Of a stretch of DNA of 64,000 nucleotides, positions 46,030 to 59,112 are shown one piece after another (position 1 is the stretch's first letter; each line of letters opens with the position of its first letter). The position numbers were made by a program, and so were the translations under genes. Below the pieces are notes generated by a model. It searched no databases. It was not told the origin of the DNA and worked only from the letters and a program-made list of their open reading frames with translations. Source of the stretch: Spisula solida. Lineage: Eukaryota; Mollusca; Bivalvia; Venerida; Mactridae. Location of the stretch: positions 42,474,601 to 42,538,600 of the forward strand of contig OX365948.1 in NCBI GenBank assembly GCA_947247005.1. The letters run 5' to 3'.

Positions 46030-46050
46030 CACTTTCGTTACTTCCTATAC
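45919..46050 (-). CDS. RAE1: RAE1 exon A (end of 5' UTR plus residues 1-37)
   Basis: An acceptor (ttttcacag on the - strand) ends at 46051. The 21 bases 46050-46030 are 5' UTR and ATG is at 46029-46027. Ends ...NAMKDFE before gtaagc. Phase 0. Confidence 0.93.
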
Positions 46051-46600
46051 CTGTGAAAAGAAACTAAAAATGTAGATTTTTATAGCAAGGCTCATAGTGA
46101 AAACAAAACTCTAGATCTTATATCATTTACGCAGGTTTCTTTCGTCTCTGATGCAATATTTTGACGTTGGACATGCATTTGCAACTGTGTGTGCGTCCTC
46201 AGTTACCAACAGCCGCCGTAACTGATTCGCTGCATTTTGCGATTTACAAATCATTGTATAATATATGAATTTATTATTCTCCACAGCGATATTCCGTGAC
46301 AGGAGTCGTTCCAAAGTAAACAAGACTTTATTGTTATCCGGATGTCTGAAATGATGGCGCGGTCTAAAAAAAGCAGGCGACTTATATCAATTTCGCAGTC
46401 GACGCAGAAGTTTCGTACCCAACACAATTCGTACTTTACAAAATTTGTGAAAAACTTCGGAAACAAAATGACATTGTTAGGATACAGTAGGCACATCTTT
46501 GTAGGTAACTCACTAGTGTATGGTACATCATACAAATGTGAAATGTTGAAAACAATTGTTCATTATATTTTGCTAGTTAATGCATAAGATTGATTTAGTT
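46051..46600 (-). promoter_or_regulatory. Region upstream of RAE1 exon A
   Basis: A 5' UTR acceptor sits at 46051-46053. A donor-like CCTGC|GTAAATG lies at about 46131 on the - strand, so a short non-coding first exon at about 46130-46350 is possible. No TATA box or clear CpG-rich core recognised. Confidence 0.3.
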
Positions 46601-48022
46601 TAATGCAGTAAACTTGACTCAAGTCCTTGAGCTGTGGTTTTATCAGTTTTTAGGTTTTCAATGTATCAACAGCCAAAATGCATATGTATCGGCATATGAA
46701 GGACACTCAAAATTTGCCCGGGACCCCCAAAATGCAAACCCTGAGGGTCCTCGGACCCCCGTATGAAATTCTAAGGGAAAACCCATGCACAACTTGACAT
46801 GATCGACAGATCTCTCTATCTGCATCTGATCATTTTCCTATAGAAGGGCCACTGAGCACTGGCGCATGAACTACAGTGCATGATGGTTGAGTGGATTTAT
46901 TCGCGCTGATTCCTGCATGCACTAACTCTTCTTCAAGGTAGTTCCAATTAATATTGAATTATTGACAGATCGTTCAATGGCAATAGCTAAAATCTTTTCG
47001 AATAACTGATAGAAGAACAAACAAACAGGTTTTTTCATGAGTAACTGTAAGTTAAACATCAAGCATGATTTACAGATTGCTGATCAATGCAAAGATGAAT
47101 GATGGAATTTATTGTTTTAAAATGTGATTTGATCAGTTTTTTTATATTTTAAATGATTTTTATTAAACAATCAATATAACGTACAGAAAAGGACATGACC
47201 CAATCGTTTTTTTTCTGCTAATCTGTTGTCAATATTAGAAAAACCTGCTCAACCGAGTAAGAGACTGGAGTTATACTATCCGAAATATTTTTATCCGAAT
47301 ATGTTACCGTTAAACATGTACCCACGCTTTCACTTAGTTGATATAACCAAGGACACCACATGGAATGTGTGAAACTGCACAAAATAAACATGTACCTGTG
47401 CAAATATAAAGTCTCGGCGAACTATAATGACGTCGTTTTTTGGGTTCCCACAAAATAAATTTCACGACTTTTTGCAAACGGTGCGTCGTAAAAATAGTAA
47501 TACCGTGAAGCTTACTACCTGTAAGCTGATCGACCCACGACAATCGAACTACATGGAATAAGATCTATAATCATACTAGTGGATCTAGTAAATTGACTAT
47601 CTCCCCGTAAACACAACACACAATTTGAAATAATTGATCCTAAAAAGAAGGCAAATGGAGATGTCAAATTATAATACTATTCAATCTAACAGTTACACTA
47701 ATGACAGTTACTGATCAAGGGACTCAATCTGCTATTTCATTTACAAGTAGGCCTACTAAGCCGTGTCCATAATGATGATCTTTGATCTATGCATTGTAAA
47801 TTTGATTTTACAAATCATTCTGGTTTTCCTAATCGAATGAGCAGGAAGAGGAAAATAAATGATAATGGTTTCAATACCTGCACAACATAAACTTATACAA
47901 AATTAATGCCAAGACACATGTTAGGCCTAGGCCTATACATGTGCAGACAAAACACGTGTTTGTTATAGGCCACCACGTGCTAGCAACCACGTGTCGTATC
48001 CGCATAGATCATTAAACTACAG
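46601..48022. other. Intergenic stretch upstream of RAE1
   Basis: No exon or element recognised except a cluster of three CACGTG hexamers at 47953-47993. Confidence 0.6.
47953..47993. promoter_or_regulatory. Cluster of three CACGTG E-boxes
   Basis: CACGTG at 47953-47958, 47974-47979 and 47988-47993, all within 41 bp. It could bind bHLH factors, but no transcript start is known nearby. Confidence 0.5.
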
Positions 48023-48268
48023 GGTACTGTTTTATCAAGGCACTTACGGAAATCGTAAACTTACGAACAAATTTAAAGTCATTGTATTTTGTTTACATTT
48101 AAGTAGGATGGTAAATGGCTCGATCGAGCTGCACTATTAACACTGATTCAATTAATTAACTCCTACAAACCATGTCTAGCTCAAATTTGCAGTTGTAAAA
48201 GAATTATAAAGAATTGAAATTTGAACGTAACTTTAAGATTTTCGTAAGTGCTTTGATAAAACAGTACA
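48023..48268. mobile_element. Inverted-repeat element, family F (copy 3), 3-bp TSD
   Basis: GGTACTGTTTTATCAAGGCA at the left and GCTTTGATAAAACAGTACA at the right, flanked by CAG on both sides. Confidence 0.8.
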
Positions 48269-48334
48269 CAGCTGTCGTAATCTGATGTTTCGTTTGACCC
48301 AGGATTGACTGTACATAATTTTCTCTATCATGTC

Positions 48335-48570
48335 ACATGACAGTGGTTAAGTAGTGAGAGCCACCGGTATACGTGTACATACTGCTGAGCCGAAGGTTGT
48401 GGGTTCGATCGCACCTCCAGTCGGATAAAAGCTTTTGCAGCGTTTCGATCCCACCTAACTAAAATTCGTCCTTCGGACGAGACTTTTAAAACTGAGGCCC
48501 CGTGTATGGTACTTTACACCAGGCACATAAAAGAACCGCAATCGCCCATATTGGTTTCCAGTGGTGAGAA
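48335..48570 (+). mobile_element. tRNA-derived SINE
   Basis: CAGTGGTTAAGTAGTGAGAG, then GTTGTGGGTTCGATCGCACC (B box), then CCAGTCGGATAAAAG and TACTTTACACCAGGCACATA. Confidence 0.65.
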
Positions 48571-49319
48571 TAAATACAAGCATACAAATCATTACATTAT
48601 TACATCGTGTGAAATTTTAAATGCTTGACTATGTAGTGAACGTCGATCATTTGACGTCATCACTACGCCCGCTTAATTGTACTTCAATTGGTTAATATTT
48701 GTCTTAATAGATCTAATGTCATCACCAAATTGTACTAAAACCATGTATAATGGATATACACTAGATCTCTCGTATTCTTTGCTAAAACGTACATTGTATG
48801 CACTAAAACGTGTATGGATGAGTCGAATGGACCTTTCGAGCTTCGGGATTACGGTCTAAATGCCCAATTCGAATGCGTCACCATGTATAGTTGGATTGGA
48901 TACACATGCATCACAGACTAAAGTATATCACAAAGAAGGATTATACAAAGATGAACAACATGGTTGGGACCAATGCCGCCTAAATAGGCCACAAATTAGA
49001 ATTGCTTTCGTAAACAATTAAACATCTTGGTATAATTACTTTAATGTTGGCATACTTGTTTGCTTGAAAGATGGCAGTTTAATTGGCTCGAGTTCAGAGG
49101 CGTATCAGCAATTCAACTCAATTTTCTGGCACGAGAATTCAGACTTTTTATATAGCATTGATAATAACCACTGTCAATCAATGTTAAAATAACCAATTCC
49201 TTTGGATAGATTGTTGAAAAGGCATTTTTATTACGGTCTCGGATATACCACGCACGTTAATTAAACTTCGTGGATATACATGTATAAACTACACACGGAA
49301 GCGAGTGCTATAGTTTATG

Positions 49320-49443
49320 TACTGTAACAATATTCCGTGTAGTAATACCACGTGACTTTTGGCTACAGTTACAAGAAGAAATTTGTAAACATCAGCTTTA
49401 CCGATTTTTCCATTACCCAGTAAAATGGAATATTGTTACAGTA
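49320..49443. mobile_element. Small inverted-repeat element, 17-bp perfect arms
   Basis: TACTGTAACAATATTCC at the left and GGAATATTGTTACAGTA at the right, with CACGTGACTTTTGGCTACAG inside, shared with 755-823. Confidence 0.8.
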
Positions 49444-49559
49444 ACTGTGTGGTCTGCAAAGTATCTGGGTAAAGTTGCCAGGAAGCTGTGTATCGGTGCT
49501 ATACATCGGGCACATTAAAGAACAGGCTGTCTATTCGAAATAAGAGCTAGACTCACTTC

Positions 49560-49765
49560 TGCAGCGCCGGACACGCCTGTATCTAATGTTTCTCTCTCCC
49601 TCCAGTGGCTTTCTCTCAGTCTGTCCCTCTGGTAGATAATGCTGTATCTGCACTGGTAGAGAATGCACCTGCACCCTTGTGGCTGCAACACAATAATGTA
49701 AAGTGCCTTTGAACGTGTGTTCGCATGAAAAGGGCGCTTTATAAATCTGGTATATTTTATTTATT
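49560..49765 (+). repeat. SINE-type 3' tail repeat
   Basis: TGCACTGGTAGAGAATGCAC ... GGCTGCAACACAATAATGTA ... GGCGCTTTATAAATCTGGTA, then an AT-rich tail. Confidence 0.65.
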
Positions 49766-50769
49766 TTTATTTTATTCTTAAATTAGCCCCCTATTTACAG
49801 TTGAAGCTGGGTCGTTCAGCTTTTTGATTGCTGGAACTAGTTCATTCAATTCGGCCTTTTGACACCTGTGGCTTAGAGTGGGTCGTTTTCTCGTTCGGTT
49901 CTGTGGTGGGCATTGTGCCTTGTATGTTTTTATGTTTTTGTTTTGTTCTCAGCTGGTTACTGGTTATTAGTAAGTGCTGCCTTCCATGTCCGACTTAATA
50001 TTATCTTTTAGCATATGTATATTATCAGTGTTTTGGAACAAAAGCATCGTAGCCTGCAAATTCGCCATTGTGCTTTACTGGCAGTATCTATTAATTAAGA
50101 TATTGCTTTATTAAATCAAAGCACTTATTGCAGTCCCATGGGTGTTCTCTTAATAGCATGCATACTGTATTTCAAAGAGCTTGTAAACGAAGCGTTTATT
50201 TTCTCATATAAATACGAAAGTGGAGATAACATCCCATCTGTGACACAGCCGTACATATATAAACTCGTACATACAACATGTTGATGTGAAACAGACTTGC
50301 CGATAATCAATGGAAAGGTATATCCTGCGAATGGATGACACTTATCATACGTCCCTTGATGGCAAAAACATAGACCTGGAAAACGAGATTAACGGTTAGA
50401 AATTCTATATAAGGTATTTTCTAATTAGTGTTTGCGTGTAACGGCAGTGGCTTAAGGACTCGATATTACACCACACAGAACGTCGATAACAACAAACGTT
50501 TGAGAAACTACGTATCTATAACAATACGCGAGAGACTGCATGGCTTTAGATTGTAAAGTTGTGTGTTTTTAGATAATTTGAATGGATATTGGCTTCTGAT
50601 TACAAATTTGTGAAATGGATGTTGTGCTCAACATGTGGATGATGACTAATGTTTTCGCATGACAAACAGGTATCAGTATTATTTCATACCTACCTACATA
50701 CATGTATATTGCTAGAATAATCATTTAGAAATAAATGAACATCGTACTTCAAAAACCATTAGCACATGT

Positions 50770-51400
50770 CATAAAACATGAACTGATATTTATACCCCCA
50801 GATACATAGTATAATTATGTAGATACATTATGATCCGTATAATTTTGTCGCTATTTCTAACCATGTAACCATTGGTCGGATTTCATCAAAACTTTGCATG
50901 ATTGATCAGTACCAAGTCTAGTTGTGCATATCGTCCGCACACGCCGGCCGGGTACATTTTAAGGGAGTTATGGCCCTTTATTGTTTTGCACTAATAGATT
51001 TTGTCTGCGCTATTTCTCGGTTAACAATGGATTTTAATAAAACTTTGCATGACTGATCAGTACCGAGTCTATTTGTGCATATCCTAGGCACACATCGGTC
51101 GGGTCAATTCTAAGGGAGTTATGGCCCTTGGTTTTTTCACACTTACACATATTGTCTGCGCTATTTCTCTGTTATCAAGGGTCGAATTTCAACGAAACTT
51201 TGCTTGAATGATCATTACCAAGTCTAGTTGTGCATATCCTCGACACTCATTAATAGGATTAATTTTAAGGGAGTTATGGCCCTTTGTTTTTTACACTGAT
51301 GAATTTTGTCTACACTTTTCCTTTGTTACCATTGGTTAAATTTCAATGAACGTTTGCATGAAGGATCAGTACTAAGTCTAGTTGTTTGTCAGAGCACATT
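50770..51400 (+). repeat. Dispersed repeat with four ~150-bp units
   Basis: Units share GATCAGTACCAAGTCTAGTT, GTGCATATC and AAGGGAGTTATGGCCCTT. Confidence 0.8.
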
Positions 51401-51604
51401 TAAGTGACTGTGTCAAGCAGTTTCTGGGGGTATTCATCACATTCAGTGATATTTCTTGTTTAGAATGCTTTTGTGTGTTTCTTTACATACATCGAGTATA
51501 CCGTATACTCTCGTTCCGTTTCCTAACACGTTCGTGTCATATGCAGGGTCCGATTGTCCCAACAATACTAACAACTGTCAACTTCTCAAACTTCTGTCGA
51601 GAAC

Positions 51605-51700
51605 ACGACCACAGTCAACGTCACGAAGTAATATAACATGGCCCCTATCCCCCGAGTCAACGTCACGAAGTAATATAACATGGCCCCTATCCCCCGAAGC
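51605..51700. repeat. 48-bp tandem duplication
   Basis: AGTCAACGTCACGAAGTAAT ... CATGGCCCCTATCCCCCGA occurs twice (about 51612 and 51655), next to a decayed family A element that runs to about 51905. Confidence 0.7.
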
Positions 51701-52439
51701 AACTCAGCTTAAAATGAGATTTTGCTCAAATCAGAGTCCGAGTGTGGACGAATCTGAAGAGTTCTTGAAAATTGCACCGTAATAAACACAGAACGTTTTG
51801 TTTTGTGATACATTTGTACCAATTTGAAGTCAGGTTTCTTCAGAAAATTAACTCTTAACATTTTCTGAAATTTAAATTCTTATGAATGCTTCGGTAGATC
51901 GGGGACTACTCAAAGCCATCAAACCCGAATCTGCAATATGAATGGGACAATTTAGCACTCAACATTTTGATCCGACTGACCGGCTTGGTTTAGTAGAAAT
52001 AGTACACAGGACGCTATTGAGAACGCCATGACGATAAGTTATCGAGAAGAACTTGCTATATATATATTTAGAAAAAATATATCAAAATCCAGAATGTACA
52101 TGGACTAGTATTGATAAGTATTTACTCTCTTTCCTGCGTTATGAGCCATATAATTATATGTAAGTCTAGATCTATCGTACTTTGTACAATATCAAATATT
52201 AATACTCGTTTAGCGAACAGTATGTAAGTCTTGATTCAATTAGTAGCAGAAGCTTAATAACATACTTCAATACATTTAATAACTCGAAAAAGGAGAGCGA
52301 ACCCTTAAGTTTAAGGACGTGTGCCGAGACAGAAACACGAGACAGGACATTTAGGAGAGGGTTTGCCAACGAACTTGTTTTCCACGAGGAGAAAAACAAG
52401 AGCACCGCCTACTCGTTGGACGCTCCACTTTATCGTACT

Positions 52440-53019
52440 TGATAGTGCCCTTGTTCTACGAGTAACAAGGGCAGATAACTCACAGCTATAGGTCACATGG
52501 TTACCAGCCCTGTCGGTATGGACCCTTCTGATGGTGAATAACTATGTTGAATTTCAAGTGAATACCTTCCATAGTCATTGAGAAATTAATATTTGTGTGT
52601 AAAATTTAATTCGAAAAAGGGGAATAACTCTTATAAAATGCCGGATAGATTTGTTTCCTCTTTTCAGTCGATGTAGATCATCACATTCCACAAGTGTGTT
52701 GACTTTCAAGTAGTGTTTGAGATAATTTAGTTTATATGTAAAATTTACCACTTTTCCATGTACTAAGTCCAAACAAGGGCAGAAAATTCCATAAGTATAG
52801 GTCACAAAGTTACCAGCCTTGTCAGTGTGGGCTCCACTTGTGATGGTGAATAACTATGTTGAGTTTCCAGTTGATACCTTTGATAGTTTTTGAGAAAATG
52901 ACTCTGACGATAAACTTAACCAACGCCCACGCACAGGCCCACGCACACGCAGACGCTGACACAGACGATCGCGTGTCGACAACAGCTCGACTTTTTTTCT
53001 TCGAAAAGTCGAGCTAAAA
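52440..53019 (+). repeat. Dispersed repeat 'caagggcaga' (copy 2)
   Basis: AACAAGGGCAGATAACTCAC ... GATGGTGAATAACTATGTTG (twice) ... CTTCGAAAAGTCGAGCTAAA. Confidence 0.8.
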
Positions 53020-56000
53020 ATGAACTCAAAGTCAAATCACTAACCCGACGGTGTTATATTTTATTGATTTACATCTTTTATATTCGTACTGGCTTACCAC
53101 ATGTATATCATTAATTAGTTAATTAAAAACCAATTAGTAGGAGGGACATTATTGAATCCTAACCGGAACTTGGTTACACTTTGTATGTGGAGACGTTGTC
53201 TAATTTGTTTATTGGAGATTGGTGGTCCTGCTGGAGCCTCGTCCCCACAGGTCTGTGAAAAGTGATCTAGCCCAACTATATAATATATATATATTTAAAT
53301 ACAAATGTATGTTTATATAGACGGTATTGGACACTTTTCATGGACCTGTGTTCTATTAAAGTTTTGTTGAAATGTCTCTGGACGTGACCCTGACTGCTAA
53401 TGCGACTGGGAAGGTCTGTGGTTCGATTACGCATCCAGTCGGGAACATAATGAACGTCAGGCTTTCCAACTTATGAACATACTGCAATGCTAGATGTACG
53501 ATGATTCTTAGTTTATAGTTACGACTACATATATAATTTGTAGTTATCACTTGTGTGTGTCGCTTAATGGATGAATTGTGACTCTTTCTTCATCATCCCA
53601 TCATCTTCATTAGTCGCACCCCTCATTATGAATATTCGGGCGATGTACCTACTTGGACCCAAACATCGCCAATACCACGCATAATGCCATTAAGGCATTG
53701 GTAGGCCTACTCAGCCGATCAAGAGCACCCCCAGAATGTTTGCATAAATTTAATTATCTTATATTTTAAACGTGTTTGAAAGAGCTGACAACCCTTATAA
53801 GAAAAATAGCTTGTTGCACCCCTGGGCAAAAATTGCAAGACACGAGCATGTGCGATGCGATCAAATAATAATTGTTTCAAATGACAGTAAGAGAAGTGTA
53901 GTGTACTCAGAATGGGAGAGGCCTGTTGTAGGAATGCCTAAGGTTAGATATAGACAAACAAGTGACAGTGTCACCATGTTACATATTGACATGCTTTGGT
54001 TGTCTACATACATGTAGATAATTTTGTGATTAATCTGGTATTTCACTGATGAGTAAGTCGTTCTTATCATAGGTATATGAAGATGAATCAAAAGTAAATA
54101 ATGACTTCATACTAAGTTGTGTCCTCCAATAAGATAATAAAGGTTTAGGGGTAACATGCGTTTGAGTATATTACTTTAAAACACTTTTCTTCTTTGCAAT
54201 AAACATAATTTAAATATACGATTCAAATGTATTACGTAATAATAACATTATTCGCAAATAATCCACAAATTAAACAAATTGTATCATTTCCCACCATTGT
54301 AACCATCCTGCACTGCCAGCCCCAAGGTTACACAATAGTGCTTATTTGCATTAGAAGTTATGACTATTAATTTTGCTACCTTAACTTATAATCATGTTTC
54401 GACCCTTAATCGGGCTGTTCTCATTATATGCACTTTCAAGAAAAGCATTGAAGCAAAACATCTACAACCGTCGTAAAATAACTACATTTATTAATTTAAT
54501 CAAACTCGTATGTCCCATCGGATATCGATTTTTACGGGATTTCCTTGTGTCATTTCATTAAGTTTTTGCGGAAAAGAGGGTTGAATCTGTAATTCTGCAC
54601 CGGGTGAGACATGTTTACCTCCACACCCACCGAACACGTAGTTATTTCATTTAAACACAATTTTTAAACAAATCATCACCCAATGGCTTGTTCCTGGAAT
54701 GTTTTTATTGTCAAATTACTACATTGACAAGGCATTATCAGTATATTGGGTTAAAACAGGCAATTGGCGAGTTTCATATTACGAATGCTTTATTATTCCA
54801 GTCCACCGGGCACTAGTTTTGATCCCCAAACAATTTTTTAGATCAGCTCTCTTACCAAAAAAAATAAATAATTATTATTATTTCATGAAGACACAGGAAT
54901 TCACTCCAATTGACATCTAAGCTTGTTTTCCTAAATGTATCCATTTGTTTGTAAGCATAAGGACATTAGGGCGGACGACATACATTCCTTTACATTCTAT
55001 GCAAACGGATCGCATGTGTAGTAGATTACAGTGTTAAATTCGCCAGAAGTCGACAGTTTGCGATCTGGTTAGTATTGGAGTCTCCAAGAAACATGTATAA
55101 TTGTATTTTTGGCGACACATATAAATCCACTCGATGGCGAGTGTATTGTTGCATACATCTAATTGGTGTCGTTGACTTCTCCGCAATTAAATGATTCCGT
55201 TCTTGGAGTAATTATCGACCGGAGAAATCGGAAATGGCCAATGATTCAAGATTGGAATATTTAATGGTCAAACTAACTAGCAATACGGTATTAAAACGCA
55301 CATTTAGATATTTTAGTCTTTGTTAAGTACGAAAGATAAAAATGTTTGTTTTGTTCGTTGGTTTTTATCGATTACCAGGTTTTACAGGCATTAGTCAATC
55401 AAACGTGATAGCTATTTGATCGAGCGACATACATATAATTGGTTATGTCGCTGGATGACCTTAAGAAACTACTTTTCTTGGAATTAATATTGTTTATAAT
55501 CAACTACATTAGTACATGGAAATACTTGGTTTTCTGGTTAACAATTGCAACTTTGACAAGGCCGTAGCTAATTTCACAGAAGATCGGGGGTGGTATTCAC
55601 AAAATATCTTAATTAAGGGAAAACTTAAATATTTTGGCATAAGTTAAAATAATGAGCTACACATACTCAGTATTTCAAAAAAACAACAACAATAACCCAC
55701 GTTTTCTTTGTGACTATTATGTGGTCAATGCTTCTAAAATATTTAAAAAAAATGATAATCTTGAATTTCCAGTTGAGCTGATACACTTAACACAATTTAA
55801 GATTTTTAGAAAGCATTGTGTATACGAGCCCAGAACTTGTCCAACGGATTGGTAACTTTTATTGTCATGTTAAGTTGAAGAAAAATTGATCATCAAACAT
55901 TGAAAATGAGAGGTCCCGGATTCGATTACAGGCCGTCCAAAGTTGTTAAAATGTCACTGGTCTATCTTGCTTGACGCTAGGTGTAGTTAGTCCCAGGTAA

Positions 56001-56343
56001 CTGTCGAGTCGCTTGGTGTCGAGATAATGTGACTTGGTAGTCTAAATATGTCTGAAATACTGTTAACCAGTTGGACCTAATTGTTTTAGTGATACTTGGT
56101 TCATTTCCATGTAATTAAATATTGTGTTATGCATAATTCATTATAAGTACATGCTACATTAGCCAGCTATTTCTGTGTGAAAATATTTCATAAATAATTT
56201 ATCATCAATTCGATCGGGAGTGCATGTAATACCTCGTACGTGACAATGTATCGGTAATAGTATCGGTGTCACGAATGTTGAACTGAAATAACCCGGATCC
56301 AGTGGAATTTTCATCGAAAGGGGGGGGGGGGTATTCGATCACG
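53020..56343. other. Intergenic stretch, no gene recognised
   Basis: Contains SINE-like remnants (53385-53460 with GTGGTTCGATTACGCATCCA; 55905-56000) but no exon I can support. An 81-codon ORF at 53772 has no recognisable family. Confidence 0.5.
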
Positions 56344-56557
56344 TATAGTCCAGTCAGGTTAAGAATACAGTGACGCAGCGGTCGGGTCCAATATATTACG
56401 CGGGTGTGCAACCAATTATAAAGGCTTAAACAGACAGCCATAATTCCAATGCTAAACTTACAAACTGTATTCACACTACCTATTCAGACAATGGTTGTTA
56501 TCTTCTGTGTACACATAAACGGCTACGTCACTGTCACCAGATCCTAACTGGATTATA
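56344..56557. mobile_element. Inverted-repeat element, family Y (copy 2)
   Basis: TATAGTCCAGTCAGG and CCTAACTGGATTATA ends, preceded by an 11-bp G run at 56321-56331. Confidence 0.75.
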
Positions 56558-56692
56558 CATATGATTCAGTTACGTTTAAAATCACATTTAAGTTTATACT
56601 AGTTAATCCTAATTTATTTTTGTTCGATTGTGAATCATGTTCTTACAACTTATTTTAATCACTCACGACACCTCACTTCTGATGATGATTGG

Positions 56693-57005
56693 GTGACACG
56701 GTGGTTGAATGATTAACGCTCTTCACTACGGCTCAAGAGGTCTTTGGTTCGAATCTCGACCGGAACAGTTGGTCATTTCTGAAACGCTTTTCAGTGTTTC
56801 CTCCCAACTAGAAATGCACGGGTTGAAACACACTATTCGGAAAGAGCTAAGCTATGGTAGCGCACACGGAGTCGCGGTTATTTCACGCAGAGTATGTCTA
56901 TTCCCTTGAAGCCGGGTATCATTGGCTAATAATAGTTCGGGAACAAAACCGAATTATCTAACACTTGAAACGACTGTCTCAGTCACACGCAACAAACACC
57001 ATTTC
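56693..57005 (+). mobile_element. SINE family S, fullest copy
   Basis: tRNA-like head GGTGGTTGAATGATTAACGC and TTGGTTCGAATCTCGACC (B box), core TTTTCAGTGTTTCCTCCCAA, tail GACTGTCTCAGTCACACGCA. About 310 bp. Confidence 0.75.
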
Positions 57006-57117
57006 GAACAGTAGTTATCCATTGCCACGAGGGTATTAGAGTGAAGTCATTTTTTCCTTTTTATGCTGAGTGTATATAACAAGACTGATCAGTACCATTC
57101 TTATTTTGTTTTTGGTG

Positions 57118-57182
57118 TGACACGATCTGGGATCGAACCCACAAAACGCACGCTCTACCACTCTAGGCTATCGGTGAGGTCA
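57118..57182 (-). mobile_element. tRNA-like SINE head
   Basis: On the - strand: TAGCCTAGAGTGGTAGAGCG (A box) and GTGGGTTCGATCCCAGATCG (B box). The arms do not fold into a full cloverleaf by eye, so it is not called a tRNA gene. Confidence 0.6.
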
Positions 57183-57766
57183 TTTTCTGATGAATGCTGA
57201 GTTAGCAGAAATATGTGCTCAATGCAGTCATACCAACGAAGTCAATTATATATCGACTCGTACGGGACGCTGTTATCTATATGAGAAACGACAAACCGCT
57301 CACCCAAATGGTCATAATTGCTGGTTTCAAGAATTTTATCAGCATAATTGCGGGAGTGTTTAATCAGCTCGGGATATAAAGTAATCAAATACAGTGGTAA
57401 ATGTCAAGAACAAAGTGCGTCCTTCCACCTTGTTCGGCGTTCAGCAAATATCTAACTATAATGGAAATTAGCGGTCAATATAAAGGTCGTGTGATTTGGT
57501 CCGGCTGGTATCAAGGTACTGTCTTACTGACAATGCGTTAATGTCTCATTATCCTAGGTATACATATTTCATTATTCTCTTACGCAAAAAGTGCGTAATA
57601 ATAATCCTTCACAAGAGCGTCTGGTTTCATCATTCGGTAAAGCACTCGCTTATTCTCTTAGGAAGCCGTAAGTTTCAATCCCTTGAATTAACACGGGGTA
57701 ACGTTTTCCAATGCACATAAACAAAGCACGAAATAAAACTACAGTGTCACATTATGACCATCGATG

Positions 57767-57935
57767 CATAGAAGTTACTCGAAACAACGAGACACGAAAC
57801 TACGATGAAGAAAAGTCGAAAACGCGAAACCACGATGGAAAAAAGTCGAAAGTACGATGGCTAAAATAAGACGACGAAAACACGAAACAACGGCAGTACG
57901 ATGGTGAAAGTACGTTGTTTCGAATTACTTCTATG
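57767..57935. mobile_element. Short CGA-rich inverted-repeat element
   Basis: CATAGAAGTTACTCGAAACA and CGTTGTTTCGAATTACTTCT ends. The interior repeats CGAAAC, CGATGG and AAAAGTCGAAA. Confidence 0.75.
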
Positions 57936-58798
57936 TAGCGAGGGCATACAAAATATCAAGAAATCATGTAAGTTCATTTTATTCAGGTTGAAAGGGCTCG
58001 TTAAATGTACAATGGTTGGGAATTTCGGACACAACCGATGGCTGTAACGAGGAAAGATAGAAAGGTAATTTCTGCAAAGTATTTTATTTTCTACTTGGGG
58101 TTTTAATTAGTTTACTCCTAAAAGGGATTCTAATCTATATATTGTATGTGAAGTACCTACGCATCCGGAGACCACTCGGATATCAGCCTCACATTATACA
58201 GCCATATAGAGGATCTGGAACTACTTTATCAAGCTGAGCGCTTACTGTTGGAACTATACCAGTACCCTTTTAGCACCATAGATGTAAGACATCCCGCTAC
58301 CGATCCCAGTGATCAAACTCACACTCTAGTATTCCTGGTGTGGGTACCAACACATACAGAACGTTAAGCTTTCTGAAACGAATGTTTAAATTAGTCAAGT
58401 TGATCAACACATTCTGAAAGTTAAACAAGTGTATTTGGGTTTCAAACATATTATTACATCGAGAGAAGAATTGTGCATTCTTCTTCATCTTGTTCGCTGT
58501 TGCACGTCAATCCAGTTTTAAGGATAAACTTCGTTGTCCGCCTGAGGTCTTCCACATCACCCGGACGTTGGAAATGTTACTTGTATAATGATACTTGACC
58601 TAAACATGATCTGTATGCACTCTTCCTAGCACAATGGGTACTTTGAACTATTTTTTAAGATTAATACTGGTATACGATAAGATAGGACAAGTTGTAAGGC
58701 GACTTCCCGAATTGCCCGTCGAACAATTACGCCCACTGCCAATTAACATGTAGATGTCTCTAATCATGGGAAATCACTATGGTCGTTTTAAATTATAA
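57936..58798. other. Stretch upstream of the orphan gene
   Basis: No element or exon recognised. Promoter signals for the 552-aa ORF are not obvious. Confidence 0.45.
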
Positions 58799-59112
58799 GT
58801 AGGTAAGAGTGACGTTCCTTCCTTGGAAACCAGGGATGGTCACTATGACCATCATCTCCAATAAGCCGGTAGGGTGACTTCCCATAGCATTCTGATCACC
58901 TCGGCCTTTATGCATTGCAATACGGTATATTTACCGGAGACAAACGGAAATGGCCGAGCTTTCACGATTGTTCCCATAGTAGCTGAGCTGTGCACTAAAC
59001 CCAGTTCTGAACACATCGGGCTATATTTACCGGAGGCAAACGAAAATAGCCGAGCTTTCGCGATCAGTATTAAACCGTGCCATATATTCAAAGTTTGTGT
59101 TGTTCTCTTCAG
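58799..59112 (+). promoter_or_regulatory. 5' flank of the 552-aa ORF: possible 5' UTR donor, duplicated 44-mer, splice acceptor
   Basis: A possible donor (AAGTAGGTAAGAG at about 58798-58810) and the acceptor at 59099-59112 would define a ~300-bp intron in the 5' UTR. Between them, a 44-bp segment occurs twice (58926-58969 and 59022-59065), both containing TATATTTACCGGAG and GCCGAGCTTTC, and differing only by transitions. Whether the gene starts here is inferred. Confidence 0.35.

Noticed and set aside
53772..54017. 81-codon ORF beginning MFERADNPYK
   Set aside because: Composition is somewhat protein-like but there is no recognisable domain, no clear splice borders and no neighbour support. 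Not called.
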